Shown here: positions 9,876 to 21,300 of the stretch, one piece after another
Layout of the letters: every line of letters starts with the position of its first letter
Numbering within the stretch: position 1 is the stretch's first letter
Assembly: GCF_026210795.1 (NCBI RefSeq)
Contig: NC_089435.1
Coordinates: forward strand, 2,976,001-3,040,000
Source of the DNA: Rhizophagus irregularis
Lineage: Eukaryota > Glomeromycota > Glomeromycetes > Glomerales > Glomeraceae
Reading direction: 5' to 3'
Length of the DNA: 64,000 nt
Position numbers and translations under genes: made by a program
Notes under the pieces: generated by a model
Database searches by the model: none
The model's input: only the letters and a program-made list of their open reading frames with translations
Told to the model about the DNA's origin: nothing

Positions 9876-10305
9876 GTTGATCACCCTTTCTCAGTGGTAA
9901 GTGACTAAAACCCTCATTAAGCCTGAGTATAGTGAGGTCGCAGGTTCAATTCCACCGATCACAGAAATTAAACAAATTATACTGCGAATGCTACAACAAA
10001 TAGCGTGAAGGTACAGGGATTAGCGTAGTTAGACTGCATCATTATGAATTAGTGTGTACAGTTAGGCCGCACATTTCAACTAAAGGTCATGGTATCTTTC
10101 TAACGTTCCCTATGAGGCTATTGGCATGTGCGCAGTCCTGTCCTTGAGGTCACTACTATACCTTAGGGGGACTTCCTGTCTGGGTGGTCACTCTACGATA
10201 CCACTTGGGGTCAGTAATGGCTAAATGGTCGTCCTAGATGGTAAAGCTGAGGGTGCAATGTCTTAGTTGTAGTTTGACCTTCTGTTAGGTCTTAGACCAA
10301 CCAAG
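9876..10305 (+). repeat. SINE-like repeat with tRNA-like head, part 1
   Basis: This stretch is GC-richer and full of stops. Near 9942 it has a pol III B-box-like GGTTCAATTCC, and near 9895 an A-box-like CTCAGTGGTAAG. The ends of that 90-bp piece (TTGATC and GATCAC) pair imperfectly, so it is tRNA-like but no functional tRNA. The body contains CTTCCTGTCTGGGTGGTCACT, which recurs with one change near 12614. A hAT-type element interrupts the repeat at 10306. Confidence 0.45.
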
Positions 10306-12486
10306 TAGAGGTATGCTCCGAATCCGGTCAATCCGGATATCCAGTCATCCATCCGAAATTTGACCAGATTTGGATTGATCCGGATGATTCATCGGATTGA
10401 CCGGATGGATCATCGGATATCCGGTCAATACTTGCTCACCAATTTGACTGGATGGTTGACCGGATATCTGAATAATTCAGTCAATCCGGTGAATCCGGTG
10501 AATCTGAATTCAGTTTTTTCTACTTAATACTTTTTATTAATATTAATTAACAATTAGAAATTTTATAATAATAAACATAGTATTTATTTTTACGTTATTA
10601 CAAATGATTTTTAACAAATTAGTTGACACAATATTTATAAAAAGTTTAAGATTTAGAGGTCCAAGAAGGTGTCTCCCTAAAAAAAGAAGCAAAAGGAACG
10701 TTAATTACGTTCCTAAAAACAAAAAAACAAAAATACCTTTCCCCCAACTTACCTTTATAACCATGCCGAAATCCAGGTCCAAGAGGCGTCCTCCTAAAGA
10801 AAGAAGCAAAAGGAACGTTAGTTACGTTCCTAAAGACAAAAAAAACTCAAAAATAACCTCCCCAACTTACCTTTATGAAATCCAAATCTGGGAGGGCGTC
10901 TCCTAAATAAAAGAAGCAAAAGGAACGTTAATGACGTTCCTAAAGACAAAAAAAAAAGATAAAATACCCTCCCCAACTTACTTTAATAGCCCAAGCCGAA
11001 ATCCAGGTCCAGGAAGGGCGTCACCTAAAGAAAAGAAGTAAAAGGAACGTTAATTACGTTCCTAAAGACAAAAAAAACCCAAAAATAACCTCCCCAACTT
11101 ACTTTAATAGCCCAAGCCGAAATTCAGGTTAGGAAGGGCGTCACCTAAAGAAAAGAAGCAAAAGGAACGTTAATGACGTTCCTAAAAAAAAAATAAGCAA
11201 AACACTCTCCCTCAACTTACTTTAATAGCCCAAGCCGAAATCCAGATCCAGGAAGGGCGTTACCTAAAGAAAAGAAGCAAAAGGAATGTTAATTACGTTC
11301 CCAAAGACAAAAAAAAACCCAAAAATAACCTCCCCAACTTACTTTAATAGCCCAAGCTGAAATCCAGGTTAGGAATGGCGTCACCTAAAGAAAAGAAGCA
11401 AAAGGAACGTTAATGACGTTCCTAAAGACAAAAAAAAAACAAAAATTAACTTCCCTAACTTACTTTAATAGCCCAAGCCGAAATCCAGGTCCAGGAAGGG
11501 CGTCACCTAAAGAAAAGAAGCAAAATGAACGTTAATTACGTTCCCAAAGACAAAAAAAAACTCAAAAATAATCTCTCCAACTTACTTTAATAGCCCAAGC
11601 CGAAATCCAGGTTAGGAAGGGCGTCACCTAAAGGAAAGAAGCAAAAGGAACGTTAATGACGTTCCTAAAGACAAAAAAAAAAGATAAAACACCCTCCCCA
11701 ACTTACTTTAATAGCCCAAGCCGAAATCCAGGTCCAGGAAGGGCGTCACCTAAAGAAAAGAAGCAAAAGGAACGTTAATGGCGTTCCTAAAGACAAAAAA
11801 AAAAGATAAAACACCCTCCCCAACTTACTTTAATAGCCCAAGCCGAAATCCAGATCCAGGAAGGGCGTCACCTAAAGAAAAGAAGCAAAAGGAACGTTAA
11901 TTACGTTTCCAAAGACAAAAAAAAACTCAAAAATAACCTCCCCAACTTACTTTAATAGCCCAAGCCAAAATCCAGGTTAGGAAGGGCGTCACCTAAAGAA
12001 AAGAAGCAAAAGGAACGTTAATGACGTTCCCAAAGACAAACAAAAAATCAAAATTACCCTCCCCCAACTTACCTTTATAGCCCAAGCCAAAATTGAGTTC
12101 CAGGCAGGCGTCCCTTAAAGAAATGAAGTAAAGGAACGTTTAGTGACGTTCCCAAGACAAAAGAAAAAGAAATTTACACTTACTTTTCGAAATTCAAGCC
12201 GTCCAAGTCATTCCGAAGTCCAAGTCCAAGTCCGTCCTAAAGAAAAAAAGGTGTTTTTTTTAAAAAAAAAACATTTATGTTAAAAAAAAAAAAAAAAGTT
12301 ATGAATTTGACCAGATTATCTGATCAATCCAGTCAATTCGGTAATCCGTGTAACATCCGATCAATCCGATGTTATCCAACGGATCCATCTGGATTATCCG
12401 CAATCCGTTCATTCTTAATCCGGATGATCCGTTTTTTGATCGGATCGGATGACGGATTGAACGGATTTCACTGGAGCACACCTCTA
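10306..12486 (-). mobile_element. Non-autonomous hAT-type transposon, 2181 bp
   Basis: The left end is TAGAGGTATGCTCC; the right end is GGAGCACACCTCTA, its complement with one mismatch. The 8-bp duplication CAACCAAG flanks it at 10298-10305 and 12487-12494. The TAGAGGTG-like end and 8-bp duplication fit hAT. Both subterminal zones are dense in ATCCGG/ATCCGAT motifs (about 10318-10510 and 12310-12475), the likely transposase binding sites. There is no transposase. The interior (about 10640-12260) is a tandem array of mini-exon-like units on the minus strand. Confidence 0.85.
10640..12260 (-). repeat. Tandem ~120-bp array of splice-module units in the hAT element
   Basis: Thirteen copies of the palindrome GGAACGTTAATKACGTTCC recur about every 120 bp from about 10690 to 12140. 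On the minus strand each unit reads TTAAC-type branch sequence, pyrimidine tract, TTTCTTTAG acceptor, an exon-like core of 32-43 nt (GACGCC...GGATTTCGGCTTGGGCTAT) and a GTAAGT donor. Core lengths of 41, 32, 42 and 43 nt do not keep one reading phase, so coding use is less likely than in the CACTA element. The first minus-strand core, near 12190-12236, is longer and diverged. Confidence 0.8.
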
Positions 12487-12881
12487 CAACCAAGGTGTTT
12501 GTGCACAGAACAGATAGCATGGTTATGGGTTCGATTCCCTACTCTTTGGGTCCTGGTTGGTGATCCCTGGTGGTTGATACCCACCATAAGGGGTGATCCT
12601 GGACAGATGCCTGCTACTTCCTGTCTGAGTGGTCACTACAAAGTATACCACTTGGGGTAAACAACTGTACTATCAGTGCTAGGTAATTGCGGGCTGTAGT
12701 GGCCTTTGAGTGAGACTTAATACCTAAAATGGTGGTATGGAAGGGTACTAGATGGTTGATGTTACCTGTCGAAAGTCCTCCATGAAAGTAGGTGCTCTCT
12801 AAAGGTCATAAAATAAATTGAGTATCAGTATCATGCAATGGATATAGGATGAGTAGGCGGCGTATTCCTAGCTTCAGATCA
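12487..12881 (+). repeat. SINE-like repeat, part 2
   Basis: The sequence resumes after the hAT insertion. It has another B-box-like GGTTCGATTCCC near 12528, and CTTCCTGTCTGAGTGGTCACT near 12614 followed by TATACCACTTGGGGT, which parallels 10165-10210. It is interrupted again at 12882 by a CATCAGG element. I see no gene here. Confidence 0.45.
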
Positions 12882-15358
12882 CATCAGGAGTTATATTCTA
12901 TATGGATTTATATGAAAAAATGTATGTAAAATCTACATACACTATTCTATGTAGTTTTAAAGACCCAACGTGGAATTTATGTGGGTTTGATTTTATGTGT
13001 AAAATAGATTTATATGGAGTCTATATAAATTTTTTGCATTAATTTCAAATAAATTTTATGTATTTTTTGAATAGATAATATAATATTTAATAATGTAAAT
13101 TATAAATTGCAAATTTATTATTGTTTACTTTTAATATTGTACAATAAATTACAAATTTCTTTAGTTATCAACTAAAATTAATTGTAAAACATTTAAACGA
13201 TGCAAAGCCTTCAACCAGCAGGTTTCAGAACTTACCGTTACTATCCATGTTGACAAAGCATCAAATCCGAAGCTGATCCTATAAAAAAATGAAAAATGGT
13301 TAAAAATCATTTCTTAAATAAAGAAAGAAGTTTCAAAATTGAGTAAATTTCGAAACTCACCTTTCACATAACTATATTCACTCCTCCAAAGTGCAAAACC
13401 TACAAATAATTAAAGAAGCAGTTAGTAGTAAACTGTTAACTTTAAAACTTTAAAATTTTCTTTTTTTTTTTAATTAATTAAAGTTTCAAAACTTACATAT
13501 TCATTCATCCTACAGACAAATTTTTATCTGAATCCCACGACAGGTTAGAGGCTTAAAGCTAAGTCCTATAAAAAAAAAATCATTAAAGAAGAACACTTAA
13601 ATTATTTTTAAAATTTTTTGAAATTCATCAAAAATTCACAATTAATTCAAAAATTGGATGTCGAATTTCTACAAAAAATAAAAAAATGTTAAAGTTCTTA
13701 AAAATTATGAATTTACTCAAAGATTTAAAAAGGAAATTTGCATTTTTGTTAAAAGAGTGAATTGAAGCTTACCTCACCCTAGGAATTTGAAATTAGAAAA
13801 AAACATACAAAAAAGAAAGAAATATTTTTAAAGAACATTTTTAAAGGTGGTTGAGCAGTTTTCTATAAGGTAGAAAGAAAGAAGTTACAAATTGACTTTT
13901 GTTTTAAAAAAAGTAATGTTTTCAAAATGAAAACTTGCCCAGGAGTCACCTAAAGAAAGAAAAAAAAAACTGAAAACTATTTGCTGAAATACATAAATTA
14001 ATAAAGAAAAAGTGATAGTACACGTCCAAAGATATCCAAAAGAACCAGAAGAAAGAATAGAACTGCAAGTACAGTTCGTTAAAATAAATAAATTTTAAAG
14101 AAAATAAATACAATAACTGAAATACCAAATTTCCACATGTATATCTAAAAATAAAAAATCAAAAAAAATTTCACTGGATCTTGCGAATTACTACACGTCC
14201 AAAGACCCAAAAAGATAACTGTTTAAAAGAAAGCAAGAAATATAAATCATCATATAAAAATTAAATGATTTAATGAAACCCTAACTGAAATTCTGCACGT
14301 TCATAGACCCAAAATTTCAGCCGCTTAAAGAAAAGAAAAAAGAGCCATTTAGAACTGTTAAAAAAATGAAAACTTACAGAAATATCGTGTTCAGAAGACT
14401 AAAAAAATCCAAAAAAAAAAAATTGAGTTATAAAATATTTTTAACGAGAAAGGGGAAAGAATAAAGGAGAGGTAATGGAAAAATGAGGAAAAGGAAAAGG
14501 GAAGAATGAAAGAAAGGAAAGGAAAAAAATGAGAAGGAAAAGGGGAAGAATGAGAGAAAAGATAATGACAAAAGAGGAAAGAAGACTTCATTGAAAAAAA
14601 AAGTTTAAAAAAAAATTAACTGTTAACTGCAAGTAAATACATTATATCACGTGATACATGTGATGTAGTTTACCTTTTTTGAAGTGGAAAAAGTTGTAAA
14701 GCTATTGAAAACGTGAAGATGAAAAGGAAGAGAAAAAAATTGATAACAAGAAAGAAGATAGTTGAGAAAATATTAAAGAGTTTATAGAAGAAGAACGAAA
14801 AAAGAAAAAAAAGTGATAATTTCACGATTAAGCCTAAAAAAAATTTAGGTCGTACAAAATCATGTAATGTAACTAAATAGTTTATAGTATAACTGTATAA
14901 CCAAACTATAATAGTTTGTTCTAGTTATTTCGAATGAATTTACACTATTAAAAATTAACTTATATAATCCATATAGATTTATATGAAAATTTTAAATAAA
15001 ATGTATATTTGAATTTTATATGTATATAATCAGTATATAAAATGTTTGTATAATATTTATTTGATTTTATATTATACATGGATTTATATTTAAATAGTTC
15101 TGTATTTGTATAATTTTATTTAAAATATTTGCATCATATTTATTTGGCTATAAATTACACATGAATTTATATTTAAATAATTTTATATTTATATGCATAT
15201 TATATAGAATATTTATAATATTTTTACATTTATATAAAAAATAAGTAGATTATTTATATATATTACAGATTTATAAAAATTTATGTAACAAATTTATATT
15301 GGATATATATAAAGTTATAGATATTACATAGAATCTATAAAAAATACAACTCCTGATG
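12882..15358 (-). mobile_element. CATCAGG-family transposon, 2477 bp, non-autonomous
   Basis: The left end CATCAGGAGTTATATTCTAT and the right end (complement CATCAGGAGTTGTATTTTTT) form diverged inverted repeats. A 2-bp duplication CA lies at 12880-12881 and 15359-15360. From about 13230 to 14400 there are mini-exon-like units on the minus strand: 13278-13236 (43 nt), 13399-13361 (39 nt) and 13565-13497 (69 nt), each with a pyrimidine-rich acceptor and a GTAAGT or GTGAGT donor. One intron has a perfect TACTAAC near 13423. Later units are more decayed. From 14890 to 15340 the element is AT-rich with ATATAAAT motifs. No transposase is visible. Confidence 0.72.
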
Positions 15359-15780
15359 CAGCCTTAAAAGTGTCCTGATGGGGGATGTCTTCTGTAGTGG
15401 TGCTGTTACCTGAAAAATTAAGTACTCGGTATAATGGTTGCCCAATGAAGATGATAGGATACTAGCCAGAGAATGCCTCAAAAAGAGGTAGAGGGAGGCT
15501 TGGCTGTAAACACTAGCAAAGTAGAAAGACAATCTAACCACCATTCAACTCATTATTATGAGACGATTCCAATGAGCTATGGTGCATCTTTCTACGATCA
15601 TTGGATGCTGAGTTATTACGTGAAACATAATATTTTAGGTTTCAACAATTTCGACATGTCAAAACTATTTCAGCATTTTGACAAATCAGAGAGCTAATGT
15701 CAAAATGTCGAAATAGTTTTGACAATTTCGACATGCTGAAACTCCCTAATTTTGGCAGGCAACTTTAGGTAGTATACAAT
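15359..15780. repeat. Repeat remainder after the CATCAGG element
   Basis: The GC-richer repeat continues to about 15510. At 15518-15628 it runs into a copy of the GTAGAAAGACAATCTAA...TTTCTACGATCATT block, also present at 9673-9780. From 15640 to 15780 there is a further palindromic stretch (TTTCGACATGTC, AAATGTCGAAATAGTTTTGAC). No gene. Confidence 0.5.
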
Positions 15781-15835
15781 ACATTTACAACCAAGAAATT
15801 TTGTATACATGGCCAATTTCTTATTGATTTGTTGC

Positions 15836-16034
15836 CCTATAAAAAATTTTTATCTGAATATTTCCATTATTTCTCTGTGTCTTCCATAAAAATTCCATGA
15901 AAATGATACATTCATGGATATCCGTATTAGCGAGATGAAAATTTCCATAATTTAAGGCTATAAATTCCATTAAAATGATACATTCACGGAAAAAATATGG
16001 AAAGATAAAACACGGATCAGATTTTTTACAGGGT
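15836..16034. mobile_element. Possible ~200-bp MITE
   Basis: The ends CCCTATAAAAAATTTTTATC and, inverted, CCCTGTAAAAAATCTGATCC resemble each other. A TTG flanks both sides. Inside, AATTCCATKAAAATGATACATTCA occurs twice. There is no coding sequence. The call rests on weak terminal similarity. Confidence 0.35.
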
Positions 16035-16560
16035 TGGTAATTTCAACTAAATCCTATTAAAATGTGCATCATGGAATTTAGTTGTAAACTTGTCCAATTT
16101 CCATGAAGTTTATAGGCCTTTTGAAACTAGCAGATTTCCACTACAATAAATTTAGCTTAAATTGTAATTATCATAAATCTAAGTAAAATTTTGTATATTA
16201 TAAAGAAATAATAATAAAATCTTATTTAAATTTAGTATAATTACAAATAAATGCCTGATTTACACTTTATTTGCTAAATAAAGAATCACAAAAAGTATTG
16301 AATTTACTGTACATTTTCTAATGTGTTCTTCAGTTCAATTATGCCCTGTATAACAAATTTCTGTAATATATTACAGTATTAAAGTAGAATTAAAATTAGT
16401 CTAATTTTTACAAGTTGCATATCTAAAACAAAAAACAACATATTAAACTTACCATTATTAATAATTCCTTACTTTTCTGGTGTGTTTCTCATTGTATATT
16501 ATGAAATTAGTCCACTTTACACATTTGTAGCTGTATTTGACATGTACTTTATCTAAGACT
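16035..16560. other. AT-rich stretch without a gene
   Basis: I see no open frame with coding character and no repeat that I can define. Confidence 0.5.
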
Positions 16561-17519
16561 TACTCAAAGTCCAAAGTTAAAATCAAAACCAAAGTTTAAT
16601 AAGAAAGTTAAGATAAAGTCAAATTTAAATGGGGTTTCTTTATTCATGTCTGGTGTCAGGGATTATAATAGTTTTTATGATCTTCCTTGGATTTCTAAAT
16701 GGAACAGCATAGTTATAGAAAATCTTTAAGAAAGCTAATAACATTATTAAACAACCAATACGAAAAATTTGGAAAGATTTTTAAATTTAAATAGAAATGT
16801 TAAGTATAGAAAATGTGAAATAGATTGGTCAATTTTCTTTAATAATTTTTTGGGAGAAAAACAAAAATTATACACTGATTTCAAAGAATCAAAATTAGAA
16901 GACGCAAAATTCAGTTGATGATTTGAAGAACTTCAGTTCCTTGCACTGAACAAATCAAAAGAACTTTATTTTCATTATATAAAGAGAGGTTTTGTCCTAG
17001 TATGTGTGAAGAGGATGAAGAAGATTTCAATCATATCTAGTTTTGTGAAGTAAGACGAGAGGACATGGATGATTTAATTTTAGGAGTACAAAATTGGCTT
17101 CTTTTAGAAATTAATAAAATGTTAGATCCTATTAATCATATTACTCTTGAACACATTAAAATCAATGATATTTGGAAACTTGAAATTTTGAGGATCACAT
17201 AACTTTCATAGATTTAATTAAAGGTTTCTTTCCTTGTCTGTTAATTAATTTTTTTAAACAATTATTATCTACAAAATCAAAAGTTGAAATTTTGTCATAT
17301 AATTTTAAGAATGAAATTTTGGATAAATGTATGATTTTTTGGAAAATGAGATGTAATAAACTTAATGAAATTGATAGAGGTTTGGGAATTGATAAAAATG
17401 TTAAAAAACAACATTTTGGTAAAGAGCAGTTTATTGACAAAACGCGTAAATCAAAAAATAAGAATTACTCTAATCTACAAAGTCTTCAAAGTCATATTTT
17501 ATTTTGGGTAATACAATAA
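16560..17519 (+). pseudogene. LINE (non-LTR retrotransposon) 3' relic
   Basis: Frame-shifted pieces read in one direction. Near 16960-17070 the segment RTLFSLYKERFCPSMCEEDEEDFNHI, a stop, then FCEVRRED fits the C-x3-C...H-x3-C zinc-knuckle-like pattern found at the C-terminus of fungal LINE reverse transcriptases. Further lysine-rich segments follow (NFKNEILDKCMIFWKMRCNKL near 17300) to a stop near 17519. Several stops and shifts show that it is dead. The reverse transcriptase domain itself is not present. Confidence 0.5.
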
Positions 17520-18333
17520 ATTATGGTAGTGTTTCGTAGTATTGTTTTTATTATTTTTGATGTAGTAGTAGTTGAAGAAGTTGTGGCGGGTTTTTATATA
17601 ACATTACCGAAGTTTATACGAATAGTAGTAGTTATGCGGATAGTTTAGTGAACCTATTTGGGAGCAGGATGGTAGCTAGATAGTTCTTTTGAACATAAAA
17701 TCTTAAATCCCTAATAATATTATAGTATAGTTCGATCGTGTTCTTTACTAAATGTTATATAATGTAGATCATTTCCTTTTTTGTAATTTTTCTTATTTCT
17801 AATTTCTAAATACTGAAAGTAATAATTTGACTTCGTAAAAAAAAAATTATAAAGAACAAAGAAAAGTATCGGTACATGTTACATCGTTTTATTGATCGTG
17901 AAATGGGACATAGAAAATTTATCAGTACAGGCAATTATCAGTATATCGGCCTGACTGTAGATCTTAAACAATATATATTATAACTATTTTATAAGAATTT
18001 TCTTTATAACGATTTTTTTACATATCAAAGATTTGCTAGTAAATTTATTATAAAAAATTAATACCATTTTTCATGAAATCATTCTTAAATGAATATTTTC
18101 ATGTATTTTATTATGGTTTATGATATAACATATTCTACCAGATTTCCTATTACAAACAAATTTTGTAGTGTGGCACAGGTAAATTTTTCTCGAGTTACAC
18201 CGATAGGCACTGGCGCTAGAATGTCACCATAAAAGGTTAAATAGTATGAAAATCACGAATATTTTAATGCAGTACAAGGTAGTTTTATGTTTCAACTGCT
18301 GTTAAAAACTTGACAAAAAATTATTTCAAAGAA
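17520..18333. other. Intergenic, upstream region of the kinase gene
   Basis: AT-rich with no coding signal. It probably includes the kinase promoter, but I can point to no specific element. Confidence 0.5.
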
Positions 18334-21300
18334 ATGGAAGAAACCGGCCTTAAAGAACCAAATTATTATATCAATTGGTTAGAAAAATCGATTGCAGATG
18401 AATATCTCAATTATTATGAATATTCTGAATTTAAAAATTTAAAACCGATAGGAAATGGTTCATTTGGAAGTGTCGTTCGTGCTAATTGGAAAAATGCTGG
18501 AAATTTTTTTGCTTTAAAGACCTTCAAAAATAATTGTAACACAACACTAAAAGAACTTGTTAACGAGGTAACTAATCTCGATTCTTATATTCTAGTTTTT
18601 ACATATTATAAGTATTTTTTTTTTTTTTAGATAAGATTACAAAAAAGAGTTGACTTTCATGAAAACATTATACGGTTTTATGGAATAACGAAAGTAGAAA
18701 ATGGTAAGTTTTAAGTTTGGTATACAGTGTGGGACAAAAAAAATGAGAAAACTAGTCACGTGATATAAAATGATCTACATCGCCAAAAATAGATTGTTTT
18801 TGTACCACCTTAATACATAATAAATAACACGTTTGTGGCGACGTTTGACAACCTTTGTGTTTACCAACACCCTTTACTTAACGAGAAAATTCCCACATAA
18901 AATCTTGCGCAATGACGAAAACTTACGATGAAACTCTATTAAGATTGTGGAATAACGGTATACATGATGCTAAAAAACTACACAAGCTTACGAACATTTC
19001 ACTATCCACAATTTATAGAAAAATCAAAAAAATCAAAAAAAATGGTTTGTTAGAGCATGCTGGAGGGAATGGTAGACCTAAAAAGATTATCGCAAGCGCC
19101 TCCCGTGTACTTAGCCAATATGTAAGGCATGATTCTTCTCTTTCCACAAGGACTTTAGCGAGAAAATTACAAAATATAGGTGTAGAGGCATCATATAGAA
19201 CTGTTGGAAGGCACCTTTCAGGTGTTGGCTATTTAAAAAGACTACCCAAAGCAACACCAATGCTGACCGAAGCACACAAAATAAAACGGGTAGAGTGGGC
19301 AAGACAACATATTAATGACCGATGGAATAAAACTTTGTTTACAGATGAAACAGCATTCCAGCTTTTTAGGAATACTGTAGAACGTTGGTATAAAGGAGAG
19401 AGGCCGGTTCGGCGTATGCCTAAAGATCGTACAAAAATTATGGCGTGGGGCGGTTTCAGCGCAAAGGGGAAAACAAGCTTATTTTGTTTCAAACAAATCA
19501 TGAATGCCGAATTTTATGTGGAAATTCTTCGTAGACATGCTCCTGAGATGTCCCAGATGCTTGGTGATCATTGGCGCTTTCAACAGGACAATGATCCCAA
19601 GCATACGAGTCGTCTTGCAAAGGCCTTCCTCACAGAAAATTTCCCAGTAGTTTTAGAGTGGCCATCCAATAGCCCCGACTTAAACCCCATTGAAAACTTA
19701 TGGTCAATTATTAAGAATAAAGTAGAGAAACGGATGCCAAAAAATCTCGATGATCTGGAGAAATTTATGGTGGAGGAGTGGCAAAATATACCAAATACCG
19801 TTCTAATCAATCTTTCAAAGTCAATGAAACGACGTTGTGAGTTAATTATTGAAAAAAATGGTGAACGTATACCATATTAATTTTTTTTTAATAAAATTGT
19901 CTGGTCTTTGGCTTTAAAATAAAAAAAAATTCACGTGATTTATTATAATAATTGAGCGTGTATGACCTATGTTTTGATTCTCATTTTTTTTGTCCCACAC
20001 TGTATATTACATTATTTAATGAGCTTAATTTTAATATACTCTTTGTATCCAGAAAAATATTCGTTAGTCTTAGAATATGCTAACAATGGTACATTAAAAA
20101 CTTATTTAAATGAGCATTTTAATGAACTCACTTGGGCCGATAAATATCAATTAGCATTTCAACTAGCCACTGCAGTAGAATGTTTACATGATTGTAATAT
20201 TATTCATCGTGATCTGGTAATAATAAATTATTAGCTTTGTAATTTGTTATTTTATTATTTTATTATATTCTTACTAAATAAGATTCTTTATAATAATAGC
20301 ATGCAGATAATATACTTGTACATCAGAAAAATCTAAAACTGACGGATTTTGGTTTATCAAAAAAAATCGCCGAGGTATCAAGCAATGTATCAAAAATACT
20401 TGGCGTAATACCTTTCATTGACCCCAAAAAGTTACATGATCAAGGTTACAAATTAAACAAAAAATCTGATGTATACGGAATAGGAGTTTTAATGTGGCAA
20501 ATTTCAAGTGGCCGTCAACCATTTTTTGATTATAATTATGATGTAAGTTTAATCTTATCCATAGCAAATGGTAAACGAGAAGAAATTATTGATAATACTC
20601 CTAAAGAGTATAGTAATTTGTATACAGGTAATTTAAATTAATAATTTTATAATTTATAAATTTCTTGAAAGAAAGTTTAACAATATTTAAATAACTAGAA
20701 TGTTGGAAATATGAGCCAGATGAACGTCCAAATATACAAAATGTCGTTTCAATCCTTTATGCACTAATATTTCCTAAACAAGATGATATAATTATTGATA
20801 CTGTTAATAAAGAAAAAGAAAACAATCAACTAATAGAATCAATTGGGACCATGGATTTAAATAATGCATTGATGTCAAATACTGGATTAAATTTAATGGA
20901 CACTGAGAAAAATTTATCAAATACAACAATTCAAACAAATTCATCAATATTTCCATATGGGTCGACATTTGATAAGGTAAACAATATAGTTGTTGAAAAT
21001 TTAATTGAAGAAATAAACAGCAAACATGATAGGGAAGGTATTAATTTTCAAGATATTAAGCAATTTATTAATCAACAAGTATTAGAATTAAATCAAAGCT
21101 TGGACGATCTCATTAAATGGCTATCTAAGCAAGTAAATCCACAATATGTTTATTTACTTGGATTACTTTATTATTATAATATTGGTACAGATGAAGGTAG
21201 TACAAAGGCATTTGAACTATTTTTAAAAGCATCTGAAAATAATTATTCATTTGCACAAGTTTATCTTGGAAAATGTTATTATGATGGTGGATATGGAATT

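Noticed and set aside
9878-9965. A tRNA gene
   Set aside because: B-box and A-box words are present, but the acceptor and T stems pair imperfectly. I kept it as a SINE-like head.
12277-12660. 127-residue plus-strand open frame at the right end of the hAT element
   Set aside because: It crosses the element border into the host repeat and consists of ATCCG subterminal motifs.
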